From Aedes albopictus (taxonomy: Eukaryota; Arthropoda; Insecta; Diptera; Culicidae), in assembly GCF_035046485.1 (NCBI RefSeq), contig NC_085138.1, positions 91,189,228 to 91,253,227 on the forward strand: a stretch of 64,000 bases of DNA. The letters run 5' to 3'. Positions 11,294-22,637 of this stretch are shown one piece after another (the first letter of the stretch is position 1; each line of letters opens with the position of its first letter). The position numbers and the translations under genes are program-made. The notes under the pieces were generated by a model that saw nothing but the letters and a program-made list of their open reading frames with translations, did not search any database and was not told the origin of the DNA.

Positions 11294-11696
11294 CAAGGAT
11301 GGGAACACTCACTTGGAAAGAGTTACACTCACTTGCAGTTATCTCAACTCAGAAGCGTGCAATCAAGAAACGATGTATGGACGACTTTTGCCTTGTGATT
11401 TTGTCTAATAGTTTGCCGAATAGAGTTGGGGTCGCACACGCATACCGTATTCGTGAGTGAGCTGCGAAGGCAACTATCCACGAGGTGAATGTAATTTACA
11501 CTCACCTCGTGGAGAGTCGCTTTCACAGTTCTGTTACGACTTTGGGATTCGTGAGCGACCCCTACTGTATTCGACAAAGTTTGATACAAAACCACAAGGC
11601 AACAGTCGTCCATACATCGTTTTTTGATTGCACGCTTCTGAGCTGAGAAAATAGCAAGTGAGAGTAATTCTTTGCAAGTGAGTGTCCCCATCCCTG
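11294..11696. mobile_element. fully palindromic MITE, copy 1
   Basis: The ends are CAAGGATGGGAACACTCACT and the inverse of CAGGGATGGGGACACTCACT. The two arms of about 200 bp mirror each other through to the centre near 11490 ('ccacgaggtgaatg' against 'cactcacctcgtgg'). A transcript would fold into one long hairpin. CAGGG ends resemble hAT termini, but the flanking 8-mers (actacctg, ttccgggg) do not match, so the family is uncertain. The 115-codon frame on the minus strand is incidental. Confidence 0.7.
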
Positions 11697-12338
11697 TTCC
11701 GGGGATTCATGCTGGAGTTGTTTCTGAGCACCTCCAAAGGTTTCTCATAGGATTTTTTTTTGTTCTAGGTTTTTTTTCTGGGATGCCTCTTGAAAATCCC
11801 CCAAACAATTGTTCTAAGAGTGAATTCAAAAGTTCTTTCAAAAAATTATCTTGGTCTCAAATAGAAGAAAACAATTCTCTGGAGCCGGCCTCCCGATCCT
11901 GCAAGAGTTAGAGCGAGGATTGCTATAGAAGCTCCTCCTCCTCCAGGAATTCTTTCCAAAGTTTCTATGAATACCCTACTGAATTTCATGCTGATTTGCC
12001 CGGAAGTCTTTAACAAATTTCATTCAAAAATTAATTTATGGTGATCCTCGTTTACGGAATTCCGTCGTGAAGTTTTCTAGAGTTCTTCTCGAAATTTTGC
12101 TTTCGGATATTCCGGCTGAAATACTTCCGGCAATTCTTTCTGCCGTCCACCCGAGAATTCCTTCCAGCGACCCTTCAGGAACTCTTCTGGTGTACCTTCT
12201 TTATAGTATCTCCGAGAATTCAATCCGTAGTTCTTCTAAACAATCTTTCTGGCGGGAATTCCATTCGCATATCTTTCAGATATTACTTCCGGAATTCCAC
12301 CGGAAACATTCAATAGGGCTCCTCTAAAATGCCCCTCG
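11697..12338 (+). repeat. 'ttcctccagg/ggaattcc' tract
   Basis: Continues the 10996 tract after the MITE, with phrases such as 'ttccggctgaaatacttccg' and 'gagaattccttccag'. The open frame at 12067-12327 is a product of the repeat, not a gene. Confidence 0.55.
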
Positions 12339-12347
12339 GAGCTCATC

Positions 12348-12629
12348 CTCTCCTCTTCTCTCCTCTTCTTGGCGTAACGTCCTCACTGGGACAAAGCCTG
12401 CTTCTCAGCTTAGTGTTCTATGAGCACTTCCACAGTTATTAACTGAGAGCTTCCTCTGCCAATGACCATTTTGCATGTGTATATCGTGTGGCAGGCACGA
12501 AGATACTCTATGCCCAAGGAAGTCAAGGAAATTTCCTTTACGAAAAGATCCTGGACCGACCGGGAATCGAACCCGTCACCCTCAGCATGGTCATGCTGAA
12601 TACCCGTGCGTTTACCGCCTCGGCTATAT
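12348..12629 (-). mobile_element. tRNA-derived SINE (Feilai-like) with 9-bp target duplication
   Basis: Near-identical to the copies at 3516 and 10369, but the first bases of the head (GGGCCC) are missing. Flanked by gagctcatc at 12339-12347 and 12630-12638. The B box GGTTCGATTCCC is intact. Confidence 0.8.
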
Positions 12630-12639
12630 GAGCTCATCT

Positions 12640-13690
12640 TTGTCTTTTAAGAGTTCCTCCCACGAGCTCTTCTGGTATTCCTCCTGGAGCTCTATCCGTA
12701 GTTCTCGTATAAACTCTTGTTGGAGGTATTGTAGGAATTATTCGTGATTCATCGTGAAATTATTCCCAAATATTAGTGTCAAATGTCTTCCAAAGTTATT
12801 TCATAAGCACCTCTGAAAACGAGTTTCACGGTCCCTCCGGGAATACCTTGCGCAATAGTCCGGAATACCTTACGCAAATCCTTCCAGAGATCCTTAGAAA
12901 GCTTATTTCGAAGAATTATTTTCATAAACGTTCTTTTGTAAATCCCCCAGAGCACCTCTAGAAATGTTTTCCAAAAACCGTCCGGGACATGGGACCAATA
13001 ACATGCAAACTCGCTGAAATTTCCTTTCGTTGTTTCTCCGAGACTTTCTTCAGAGTTCCTTTCCGAAGATCAAAAACTCTCTAAAGATTTCTTGAAAGGG
13101 AAAACTTTTTGAAGTTCTTTCAAGAATACATTTTAGAGTTTTTTTCCGAGAGCTCCCTCGTAATTTATCCGGGAATTGCTTTTAGAATTTCTACAGTGGA
13201 AAAAAAAACCCTCAGGTGTTCCTCCTGGAGATTCTTCCGTAGTTAATGTGTGAATTCTTTCGGAGTTCTTATGGGGATTTTTACCAAAGGTAACTAGGGA
13301 ATTTGAATTTCCATGGTTCCATCCGCAGTTTCTCTGTAAATTTTCTCAAAAATCTTCCGGTAATTCTTTCTTTTGTGATTTCAGTGGGAATTCCTTCGGG
13401 ATTTCCTTGTGTGAGCTTTTGCGGTTTCGGGATTTCCTTCGGGATTCTTTCCCGAGAATTTTTTTTGGAGTTCATTCGAAGACTTTTTTCTGAGATCTCG
13501 CGAGAATCCCACCTGCGATCGTACTGGTAATTCTAGGAACTCTTTCCGAATTTCCGATGGAACTCCTTTTCAGAACTCCTTTCCGGTCATCCTCCGAAAT
13601 CCAAAGTGATTTTTCTTTAATTCTTTCCTCACTTTTTGAAACTATCTTTCACAGTACTTATAGAATCTTTCCTGAGTGCCGGAAATTCTT
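12640..13690 (+). repeat. 'ttcctccgg/ggaattcc' tract
   Basis: About 1 kb of short imperfect phrases ('gagttcctcccacgagctc', 'ggtgttcctcctggagatt', 'cgggatttccttcggg'). Open frames of 60-90 codons occur on both strands because stops are rare in the repeat. Non-coding. Confidence 0.55.
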
Positions 13691-14180
13691 TAAAACTGGT
13701 ATCAGTTAATACCCAAGTACCACAGAAAACATCTTTCAAAATGAAATTATCGAATTTTGTTTTAATAATGTTATATAAGTGGATGGAAATACATCTTATG
13801 CTGTAATGAAGCTCTATTTATGGTGACTGTTGACTAACCTAAAAAAAACAATCATTTGCTTTTCCAAGTATGAAGTGTGTTATTTCTACTACTCTATGAC
13901 CTTATTAGAGCGTCAATCACATTAGCAATCGTAATATATGTCTTAACTTATGTTTACGTTTACACAAGCGCATGCGTCAAGATAATAATGTCGCAGTCTT
14001 GGTCGCAGTTATTCTCATAGAAACTCTCAGCGAGTATGCTGGAGTGCCATTTGACATCCAACTGGGAAGAATGCTTTATTCCTGGTCCAGTTCCCAGGAA
14101 AAAAAGCTTTCGTTGAAGTAGAATCTTCTGCCTACTGGTCCACGTTAAGTCCGTGCTGGATCAACACTGTTGATTGAAAA
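13691..14180. other. no gene recognised
   Basis: AT-rich single-copy-looking sequence between a repeat tract and the minus-strand coding-like remnant that follows. Confidence 0.4.
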
Positions 14181-14189
14181 CCTCGTCCA

Positions 14190-14512
14190 CAAAATGTTCA
14201 ACATCTACCAATTACCACCGCACTCTTCTTATACTCTCTAGGAAAAGTAGATTCGCTATTTTTTTTCAATCCGGTGCTGTTCACACGAAGGCGTTAATCG
14301 TCATTCTGCCTAAGAATCGTTCCGGCACTGCTGATATCTGGCCCATAATGAACGTAATCGACCCCTGGTTTGATCTTAACCAAAATCTTATATCAGAGGT
14401 GCAATAAGGTACGTCGTAATCCATTGCGCCGAGCTGCTGGTCACTTTGAGAGAACCAATTTATACGCGCAATCTCGTGGACTATGTGACGGCGATTGATT
14501 TCCTTCACGGAT
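14190..14512 (-). pseudogene. unrecognised coding-like remnant
   Basis: The minus strand stays open from 14508 to about 14190 with protein-like composition, including 'IARINWFSQSDQQLG', 'DVPYCTSDIRFWLRSNQGS' and 'MGQISAVPERFLGRM'. It then runs into stops. I do not recognise the family. Balanced amino-acid use with several W, C and P residues differs from the low-complexity frames around it, so it may be a decayed exon of a host or transposon gene. It lies 20 bp from the TIR element at 14531. Confidence 0.35.
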
Positions 14513-14530
14513 TAAAATGATTTATTTCTT

Positions 14531-15230
14531 CACGCAGAAAAATAAATTGTAAACACAATTAAATTCTAGTTCAAATCAACCGATTTTTCAGTTTACTATA
14601 GCAACAAACTGATTTCTAGTTTAAACTGAACTGTTCTATTGTTTGATAATACAAATATTTTCATTTGTCAGAATTTTTGACAGTTTGTTAAAACAAACAG
14701 AGATATGGTTATTTCAACATGAAATAATGGATTGATTCAAACGACTGCACTTTTGCCACTAACAAACTCGGAATGTGATTGTGTTGGTGACGGCAGCAAC
14801 TACGGTAGCTCGGAAATCTACTTTTAGACCGTCGGTATGCGGATGGGGAGGAGAACGACTGAAAAAAGACAAAAAAGGCGGAACTGTTCAACTTTTTGTG
14901 GATGCTGTCGTGAGTACTTGCGCGTTATCCGTCACGGCCAAAGCCGCACTTGGAAGTTGGCGTGATGTATTTGCTGCACCTTCTTCGTTGTGGCGATGTT
15001 GGGGTAAGCATTTTATAGATGTGTGAGTGCTTTCGGACCATGTTTATGGTTTTTATTTTGTTGAAACAAATGAATTTTTTGACATAATATCAAATGATGG
15101 TAATCGGTTGTTTTTATCGATAAACTCTAAATGAAAACAATTAAATATTACTTTGGAATGAGTAAATTTTCAGTTTGAAAATCAACCATTCGTTTTATAT
15201 TGTTTTAAACAAGCGCCATTTTTCTGCGTG
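14531..15230. mobile_element. inverted-repeat element with CACGCAGAAAAAT ends
   Basis: A perfect 13-bp inverted terminus, CACGCAGAAAAAT at 14531 and its inverse ending at 15230. AT-rich arms carry repeated 'aaactg/cagttt' and 'gaaacaaatg/catttgtc' motifs. The centre (about 14740-15020) is much more GC-rich, unlike the arms, and may be captured DNA. No transposase and no clear target duplication. Confidence 0.55.
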
Positions 15231-15261
15231 TACCATGATTTGGTTTGTGGAGTTTAAATGA

Positions 15262-15358
15262 TTGCGACTATCTTTTGTGAACGTGATCTGTTGTTTACAA
15301 AATTTTGAAGGGTAAAAATTAACTATGGTACAATAGACATAATTGGTACACTTACCCT
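15262..15358. mobile_element. MITE right-end fragment (same family as 1193-1678)
   Basis: 'ttttgtgaacgtgatctgtt' followed by 'gggta/gaaaat.aactatgg' and ending 'aattggtacacttaccct' matches the right half of the 1193-1678 element. The left half is missing. Confidence 0.55.
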
Positions 15359-15424
15359 ACACAAAAACAAAAATTTGAAAATTAAAAAACAAGTTCTTGA
15401 ATTTATTTAAAAGAAATATGCAGG

Positions 15425-16203
15425 GGTAAGGACGGAGGCCTGTTGACGGACAGACGTGAAGTGATCGAAAGGTGGAAGCAGCACTTTGATCAGCACCTGA
15501 CGACGCTAGTGCAGTGGAAAACGGAAATGAACCAACAAAGCAGCTGGAAAGGATGGTATCACAGCTGAACTCATCAAGATGGGCCCAGAAATGTTGGCCA
15601 TCTTCCGTCGTCTGTCGTCTAAAACAAATGAGTTCGTGGGATGTTATCAAGCCGGCTTCATCGACGGCCGGTCGACAACGGACCAGATCTTCACCGTACG
15701 GCAAATCCTCCAAAAATGCCATGAATGCCAGGTCCCAACGTATCACCTGTAATCGACTTCATAGCTACAAAACGGCTTTCCTGGGAAGCTGGCTAGACTT
15801 ATTAAAGCAACGATGAACTGCGTACGGGTTTCGGATTAACTATCCAGTTCATTCAAATCTCGCCTGGGACAAGGTGACGGACTCTCATGTCTACTCTTCA
15901 ACATCGCTCTGGAAAGTGTGATGCGACGAGCTGGGCTCAACAGACAGGGAACGATTTTCACTAATGCATTTGCAACATTTGTAATGGTGCCATATCTGTA
16001 CACCCGCCTGAAACGCGAAGTAGCAAAGGTCGGACTGGTGGTGAATGCCTCTAAAACAAGGTACAAGCTAGTAGGCGGAACCGAAGACGACCGGATCCGT
16101 TTGAGTAGTGATGTTACGATAGACGGGGATACCTTCAAAGTGGGGGAGGAATTCGTCTACCTTGGAAATGTACCATGTACAAAACGCTCATAAGACTGGT
16201 GGT
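15425..16203 (+). pseudogene. decayed RTE-clade (JAM1-like) non-LTR retrotransposon fragment
   Basis: Translated pieces in shifting frames follow RTE order. They include 'LLTDRREVIERWKQHF', 'CYQAGFIDGRSTTDQIF', 'VRQILQKC', 'LLFNIALESVMRRAGLN', 'KREVAKVGLVVNASKTRY' and 'EEFVYLGN'. Several frameshifts and stops are present. The segment that should hold the catalytic FADD motif is deleted just after 'TIFTNA' (near 15970). It is joined to, or interrupted by, the palindromic MITE at 16204. Confidence 0.75.
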
Positions 16204-16524
16204 CAGGGATGGGAACACTCACTTGCACAGAATTAAACTCACTTGCTATTTTCTCAGTTCAGAAGCGTGCAATCAAGAAACGATGTATGGACGACTTTTG
16301 CCTTGTGGTTTTGTCTCAAACTTTGTCGAATACAGTAGGGATCGCTCATGAATCCCAAAGTCGTGAGAGAACTGTGAAAGCGACTCTCCACGAGGTGAGT
16401 GTAAATTACATTCACCTCGTGGAGAGTTGCCTTCGCAGCTCACTCACGAATTCGGTATGCGTGTGCGACCCTTACTCTGTTCGGCAAACTTTTAGACAAA
16501 ATCAAAAGGCAAAAGTCGTTCATG
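16204..16524. mobile_element. palindromic MITE, copy 2, truncated
   Basis: Starts CAGGGATGGGAACACTCACT and follows the sequence of the 11294-11696 element in the opposite arm order. It breaks off in the second arm near 'aaaagtcgttcatg', losing the last 80 bp or so. It lies directly against the RTE fragment. The hairpin centre 'gaggtgagtgtaaattacat' is intact. Confidence 0.7.
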
Positions 16525-16529
16525 TGTAA

Positions 16530-18790
16530 TTTGTTCAAAACTTGCTGTAATTAGAAAGGAATTTTTTGTAGTGTATAATACATTTTTTGATGTCTCAAAT
16601 GGTAGTATTCGAACTAGTGTAGTAAATTTTGAAACGAACTATTGCTTACTAAGCCTCCATTGGTGTCTACGAAAATAAACATCCCATCAAAGGTTTGAAA
16701 AATCTCAAAATATTTCGACAAGTTCTGCTGGATCGGGTATCTTCTCTAATCCACTGAAGCATCTTTACTATTTTTACTATTTCTATTGATATTGGAAGAT
16801 GATAAAAGAAAAACAAACGCAAAGGAACTCGGATCTAAGAGGTTGACTTCTTGTCTGATGAACAACATATTATCGTACAGTATGTTGGAGTGACATTGTC
16901 CTGTCTCCATATTTTTTTCTGTGTTGGCTTCCCTTCACACAAGAAAACACTACAAGAGACTTTGAAAAAGAGAAACGAAAAATATCCCTCCCGTTCAACG
17001 GTAGTTCACTTTGTCGACCATACGTCTCCCGTTCGGATGGGTAATCGATCGATACTGGAATGTGTTATATAACCTCGAACGTTCTCAGGCGTCCTTGCTT
17101 CTCAACTACACGACGAAGCGATGATGCGATGTCGCCGGGGTAAATGCCGAGGAAATCGTAAGGGTCGATAGATGAACTGGAGAGCAATTTCCTTCCTAAT
17201 GACATGCACAAGAACGCGAACGGGGAAAAGTTTTCTCTGGAGGGAGGCAAAAAAGAAAACCTCGACGACCCTATCGACGGCCTTATCAAACAGTAGCGCT
17301 ATCGGAAGAATTAGTGACAGCACCGCTGCCGCCGGTCGGTAGACCTAATCGGAGAAGAGAAGGCAATGCTGGTGTTTTGTGCTCGGTGGGAAATGCTATT
17401 GCTGCAAGGCACTTGGTACTAACTGTTTACCAGGAAGATGGATAGAAAAACGGGACCAAGGTGGTCAATCGTTTTGTTTTATTGTTTTCCATTAATGTCT
17501 CAACGGAATGGAGTCGGAGAGGTATAATGATGGTAGATTGTGACGCTGTTACTGAGAGAATGAAGAAATGTACGCAATACATTGTATAGTGTTTCTGGAA
17601 TAGTTGCTGTATTTCAGGGACATGCTGTAAGACCTACAATTTGTTTTATAAGGTTCAACTATCCTTCCAGAAATTTAATATAAAACAACGCAAATGTATT
17701 TTGGTCTGGTATCTTTGAAATAGTATGATATATTATTACATAACTCCTTGACATTAGTTTCCACGCCAGAGCTCCACGTGCCCACAAACTAATGAGTTCA
17801 TCGACATCCCGGCTCCAGTCCCACGTCTGCGGGCCATGCGGTGCTAACAATTCCCCGAATGCCACCTTTGAGAGGAGAGTTCTATTTTTAATCATCACCT
17901 CACCGCAGGATAATGACCCCCATCCGCACCGCAGCCCGTCCCCGTTTGCGTGGTGGTTCACCTATTATAACGCAACAAATCTGCTCAGATGTCGTATAAA
18001 TTTGTTTGGAATAGAGAACGAAACGAAACCAACAACGCTTCAAAGAACGACGACCGGGCAGCAGCAGTAGCGCGCGCGTGAAAGTAGTCTTAAATTGCCA
18101 ACAAAAACCCTCCTCAGGTGTTTGTGCAAGACGATCTCATTCTACGCTCATTTCGCCATTCGAGTGAAAGATACACATAACAACATTGGGGGGAAAAACA
18201 ACAACAACAACTGCCAGTCGCCGCAACGCAACGCTCGGCGAAAATAGCTTGCATCCATTCTCGTGCGGCACCAGGCTGCTCCATTTCCTCAGCGCGTCTC
18301 GGCAATCACGCATTAGCTGCTGTGGCGAAGCGCGGCGCAGTCCGCCTCTTGAGTAGCTGGCGACGAGCAAACGGGTTAGGTGCAAAACAACTAGACGGCT
18401 TGTGATGGTAAACGAGAAGGCGCTAGTATTTAGGTGGGCAGCAATCACGTTTCTACGACGTCATATATCTCTATGCGAACGTCTCTCGGTCATTCTTGTA
18501 ATGGGGCGCACTGAACGAAATGGGTTTCCGCCTTCTTCTTCTGTATGTTTGTCCTCGCAGAGAAAACTGTATAAAAACAATGGTATATCGAGCAACACCT
18601 GCTTTGTCGATCGCGCACTCTGATTATCTCGTTGAAAGATGGGAAAAACAAACAAGCGTAGTGTAGTGTGAGAAAGGGATACAAAAATGACGAATGCAAA
18701 CTTTAATAAATTAAGTCGGCCTTCAAATCGATGGTAATAACATACATAATAACACTACGTTACAATTCTGGGTTGGCTGCTACCACTCTT
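16530..18790. other. no gene recognised; contains a GC-rich single-copy-looking island
   Basis: 17060-17400 and 17760-18460 are GC-richer than the surroundings, with balanced codon-like composition in several frames but no identifiable domain. 'gtcgtataaatttg' near 17990 is a TATA-like string. These could be promoter, 5' UTR or regulatory sequence of a nearby host gene; the sequence alone does not prove it. Confidence 0.35.
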
Positions 18791-19109
18791 TATCGTCGAT
18801 CACGCCTGATACCTACTCATTAGATCACGTTCCACCTTGTATACCAATCATGATCGCTGCACTTCTCGCCTTCTTGTACCAACAACCGGATCTATGACAA
18901 ACACCAGCATTGCAAGCTTGATACCCTGTATTTTTGCAACATATCCTGCCTATTAATGGCTCAAATTTCCCAAATGTGGGAGAACGTGCCTCTGGAGCCG
19001 ACCTGCTGATACAGTTTAAGCAGCCATCAACAACACAACCGAGAGCACCGTCGCCGTGTATGTGGAAAGAAGCCGATTCTGGAGGGAAAGAACGCAGCGC
19101 AGGCGATAA

Positions 19110-19311
19110 TGCTCCAGCAAGGAACCCGGCAGAACGTAGAACGTTACAAACCAAAGCGGAAACAGCAGACCCAAAGAAGCAGAAAGCGAAGAAAATGAGC
19201 TACATACTGTGCCGTCCCCAAGAAACACAGAAGTTCTACCAGAAGCCAAACGCAACCCGTGCCGAGAACCGAAACATGCAGGGATAAGAAAAAAGACAAA
19301 AGACAATTACA
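19110..19311 (+). pseudogene. RTE-clade fragment, part 1
   Basis: Contains 'RQNVERYKPKRKQQTQ' and, in another frame, a 'FYQKPNATRAENRNMQG' phrase, which match the linker between endonuclease and RT in JAM1/RTE elements. It is cut off by the tRNA-derived SINE that follows and resumes at 19514. Stops and frameshifts make it non-functional. Confidence 0.6.
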
Positions 19312-19513
19312 CCGTCTTCGACCTTGCGGCCTCTACAGACTGAACATTACAAACATTTGACAACGGACAACACATATAATACCCAGTGGCCCAGTGGAGA
19401 ATTTTCCGTTCGACGAAAAGTTTTCCCCGACTGGAGCGGGAATCGAACCCACAATCCGAGGCTTACGAGACCTATACGACTGCCGCCGCTAACCACTCGG
19501 CCACGAAGCCCAC
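19312..19513 (-). mobile_element. tRNA-derived SINE, second family
   Basis: On the minus strand it reads 'gggcttcgtggccgagtggt' (A box TGGCCGAGTGG), then a B box GGTTCGATTCCCGC, then a tRNA-unrelated body. The head resembles a class II (Leu/Ser-type) tRNA. It separates two halves of an RTE copy. I could not fix a target duplication, so the edges are approximate. Confidence 0.6.
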
Positions 19514-19660
19514 GGCAGCCTCTTGACGGACGGACGTGAGGTGATCGATGAACGCTTCGATGTACATGGCAACGGAAAAAAAACGGCTCAATGCCAACAG
19601 TTGGTAAGGACGGTGGCAACACCAGCTGAACTCGTAGAAATGGGACCTTAAAAGTTGGCC
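19514..19660 (+). pseudogene. RTE-clade fragment, part 2
   Basis: 'cagcctcttgacggacggac' followed by 'gtgaggtgatcgatgaacg' corresponds to the 'SLLTDGREVIDER' segment that directly follows the block ending part 1. The RTE copy therefore continued across this site before the SINE arrived. Decays by about 19660. Confidence 0.6.
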
Positions 19661-19819
19661 ACCTGTCTGTACCGGTTGTAAAGCTGTTATTCAGCTTTTG
19701 CAAAAATGATTAAAAATAAATAAAATTCAAAATTGTTCAATTTCCACGAGAGTTTATTATTGACACTTATTCTATGAACAGCTTTTATGAAATAATAACT
19801 ACACATAAGTTAACCTAAA

Positions 19820-19885
19820 TCAAGATTCGAACTCGAGACCCGTTGATAGCCAGCCGCATGCCTTCCCATATGCGTGATGAATTGA
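19820..19885 (-). other. tRNA-like B-box fragment
   Basis: The minus strand has GAGTTCGAATC with a 5-bp stem-like context and 'gggaaggcatgcggctggct' upstream. It may be a tRNA-derived SINE head or tRNA pseudogene. I cannot draw a complete cloverleaf. Confidence 0.3.
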
Positions 19886-20024
19886 TCCACTCAAATCAAA
19901 ACATAAACTTTCTGAAGTTTAATAATGATAACACTTCGACTCCTATTTAGCAGTAGTGAATTAGCACAAAACCACAGAACATTATAGTTAACAACTGAAC
20001 AACATTTTAGTTTAGTTTAGTAAA

Positions 20025-20198
20025 CTATTTTGTAAAGGAGTTACTGCAAGTCGAATAGAAAATTATTCTTAAACTCTTGAAAAGTGCTTTAAATTATCAT
20101 TGTTAATACCGATACGAAAGGTTGAACAATGGCTACGATTTCAATTGAAAAATCATTTGTATTACTGTACTGTGTGCTGCATAATTTCAGTTCAGCTA
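20025..20198 (+). repeat. direct repeat, copy 1 of 2
   Basis: 'ctattttgtaaaggagtta', 'tatcattgttaataccgata' and 'gcataatttcagttcagc' recur in the same order and spacing at 20441-20608, offset about 416 bp. The pair looks like an old segmental tandem duplication or the ends of a repeat element. No ORF. Confidence 0.6.
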
Positions 20199-20440
20199 TC
20201 ATTACTATTATAAGGCAACAATTCGGCATGCATGCTTGTTTGTGGCATGCGATTGTTAGTTGGGCGTTTACTTCGACTTTGATTCCTGCCGTTCAAAAAA
20301 AAAAGCACGTATTTTTCATCCTGTATTCTGAGTCGACGTATGATAAAACGGACGCTTTTGATTTGAGAAAACACATTATACAGATACATGTGATATTTTT
20401 CACATGATCCTAACAAGAAGCAGAAAAAGGTCTTGTTAAG

Positions 20441-20608
20441 CTATTTTGTAAAGAAGTTAATGCAAGTCGAATAAAAATCCTAATAAATGCATAAAAAGTG
20501 TTTTAAGTTATCATTGTTAATACCGATACGAAAGGTTAAACATTGGCTACTTTTTCAATTGAAAAGCATTTGTACAGTAATGTGTACAGCATAATTTAAG
20601 TTCAGCAT
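20441..20608 (+). repeat. direct repeat, copy 2 of 2
   Basis: Matches 20025-20198 with scattered substitutions and small indels. Directly followed by a short GC-rich stretch (20615-20750) with 'cacgccgccg' phrases. Confidence 0.6.
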
Positions 20609-20934
20609 AGACGTGTGTGCCGCCGCGCCACGTCGCCTCGCCGATGATTTTTTTCACGCCGCCGCCGCCAGTTAAATTGACCCGGCTTGCCGCTGTTCAT
20701 ATTTTTCCACGCCGCCGAACAAAATTTCCCACGCCGATGAGAAAACGGCAAAGATTTATTTTCACCAACTCTTCACGAACTACCTGTTTAAACCTAATAG
20801 CAATTTTTAAACAGTTTCTATTGTTTTTTCTTCTGCATATTAGGTGTATTCTTCTGAAGTTCTTCTTGTATATTTTTCGTAACATTTTTATGTGATTTAC
20901 TTTAGTGATTTCTTTCAGCTATACTTTGAAGATC

Positions 20935-22310
20935 CTCACTTATTCTATTTCAAGTAGTAAGCGAGTCTTTTGTAAACCATAACGAATTATCAACAAAATT
21001 CTTGGCAGTGATTTAATTAGGTTCACAAACACATCGTCCTACATATTCTTTGTTTATCTCTTGGAAAATTTTCATGGCAATTTACAAACGACATCTTTGA
21101 AGGCATATATTCCATGCAATCTTCAGAGATTCCTATAGAGGACCCTCCAGAAATTCCACCATGATTTCTTCTAAAAAAACACCATGCTTAAGAAACTACC
21201 CCATGGGTTATTTTAAAAATTTCTCCGGGGATTCCTTCAGAAAACCATCCATGGATTCCTGACATTCTAACAGCGTTTTATTTTCTTTAAAATAAAATGT
21301 CCAGAATTCTTTCAAATTTCTCCAAGGATTCTTCAAGAAAAATCGAATACTCCTTCAGAAACATTTTTTATGGGTGTTTTAAGCACCTCCATAAATTTTC
21401 CAAAGAATTTCTATAGAATTCCTGAAATGGCTCCATTTATTTATTAGAAATTCCATAAATAAGGTCACGCAAAAAGGTCCATTTTCAAATGCCCCCCTCG
21501 AGTCTCTTATATGGCACACTGTTTGTACAGGACTCCTCTGAAACTATCACACTCTTCGTGGCGTAACTTATGGACGGTCATCCTGCAGAAATAATTCCAG
21601 GAGTTATATTTACACAGTTGTACCAGGGTTCTTTCAGGAATTCCTCTATCGGATACTCCGAATTTTATTTTAGGGGTTCTTCTATAAATTTCTTCATGGA
21701 GTGTCTTCAGGACATTCTTCAGAAATTCTTGCATGATTTTGTTTTGTAATTCCAGTAGATATTGTTTCAGTGATTTCTGAAAAAAAATTTATAGTTCATG
21801 AATTCCTCCGGGTATTCCTTCACGTATTTCACCAGTAATTTCTCCTGAAATTCTTCTAAGGCTAGTATTAGGAATTGTTCTTCGGATTCTTGGATTTAGA
21901 AGAAATTTTGAAGAGTATTACTCCAGACATTCTTTTAAAACGATGTTCATGAATTCCTTCGGGAATTGTTTCCGATCATTCTCCATGAATTTTGTTAAAA
22001 AATTGTCTTGGAGTTTTTCTAAATATTAATTAATAAATCCTGTGGGAATTCCACCAAGGGTTTCTGAAGGAGAGTTTCCAGAAATAACTTTTGCAATTCT
22101 TTCCAGAACTATTTTAGAAAATTCCTTGGGATTGTTTCACATAATCTTCAGAAATTAGATAAACACTTTATTTAAAAATTCCTCCAAAGCGTCTTTTAGA
22201 AATTCCTTCATGGATTCCATCTAAAGCCTACTAAAGAATACCATCTGAAATATTACTAGTATAAGGATTTTTCAAGAATGTCAGTAAGAGATTACCTCAA
22301 ACATTTTTCC
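20935..22310 (+). repeat. long 'attccttcaggaatt' tract
   Basis: About 1.4 kb of short imperfect phrases ('ggattccttcagaaaa', 'gaattcctccgggtattcc', 'ttctttcaggaattcctc'). T-rich on the plus strand, A/T-richer and more diverged than the other tracts. Non-coding. Confidence 0.55.
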
Positions 22311-22315
22311 ATGAT

Positions 22316-22381
22316 AGTTATTTGAAAATCATAATTGACCACACGGATTGGTATTACCAAAAATTTGCACTTTGAGTGAGT
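22316..22381 (+). repeat. 66-bp direct repeat, copy 1
   Basis: 66 bp repeated at 22764-22829 with one mismatch by eye (accaaaaa against acccaaaa). The two copies flank 382 bp containing the tRNA-like gene. Either a recent tandem duplication or long flanks of an inserted unit. Confidence 0.8.
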
Positions 22382-22637
22382 CGTTTTCGAGCATCTACCT
22401 CTACGTAGTTATCCGTCGTATCAAACAGACAACGCGTTTGATCGCCTTCCAGGTATCAATTGTTCTTCCTCTACAAGTTGTTGGGGAAGCGGTGCCTGTA
22501 CGATAGGCAAACAGTTTCAAACAATAAATAAATCGCTTTCGCAACAGAGATGGTTATATTTGCGGTTTAGGGGAAGAAGATATAGATCGATGGGATTTGA
22601 ATTACCTTATGACAACTAAGTTGCCGTGTCATTGATT

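Noticed and set aside
11294..11696. 8-bp hAT-type target duplication around the palindromic MITE
   Set aside because: The adjacent 8-mers do not match, so the hAT assignment is left open.
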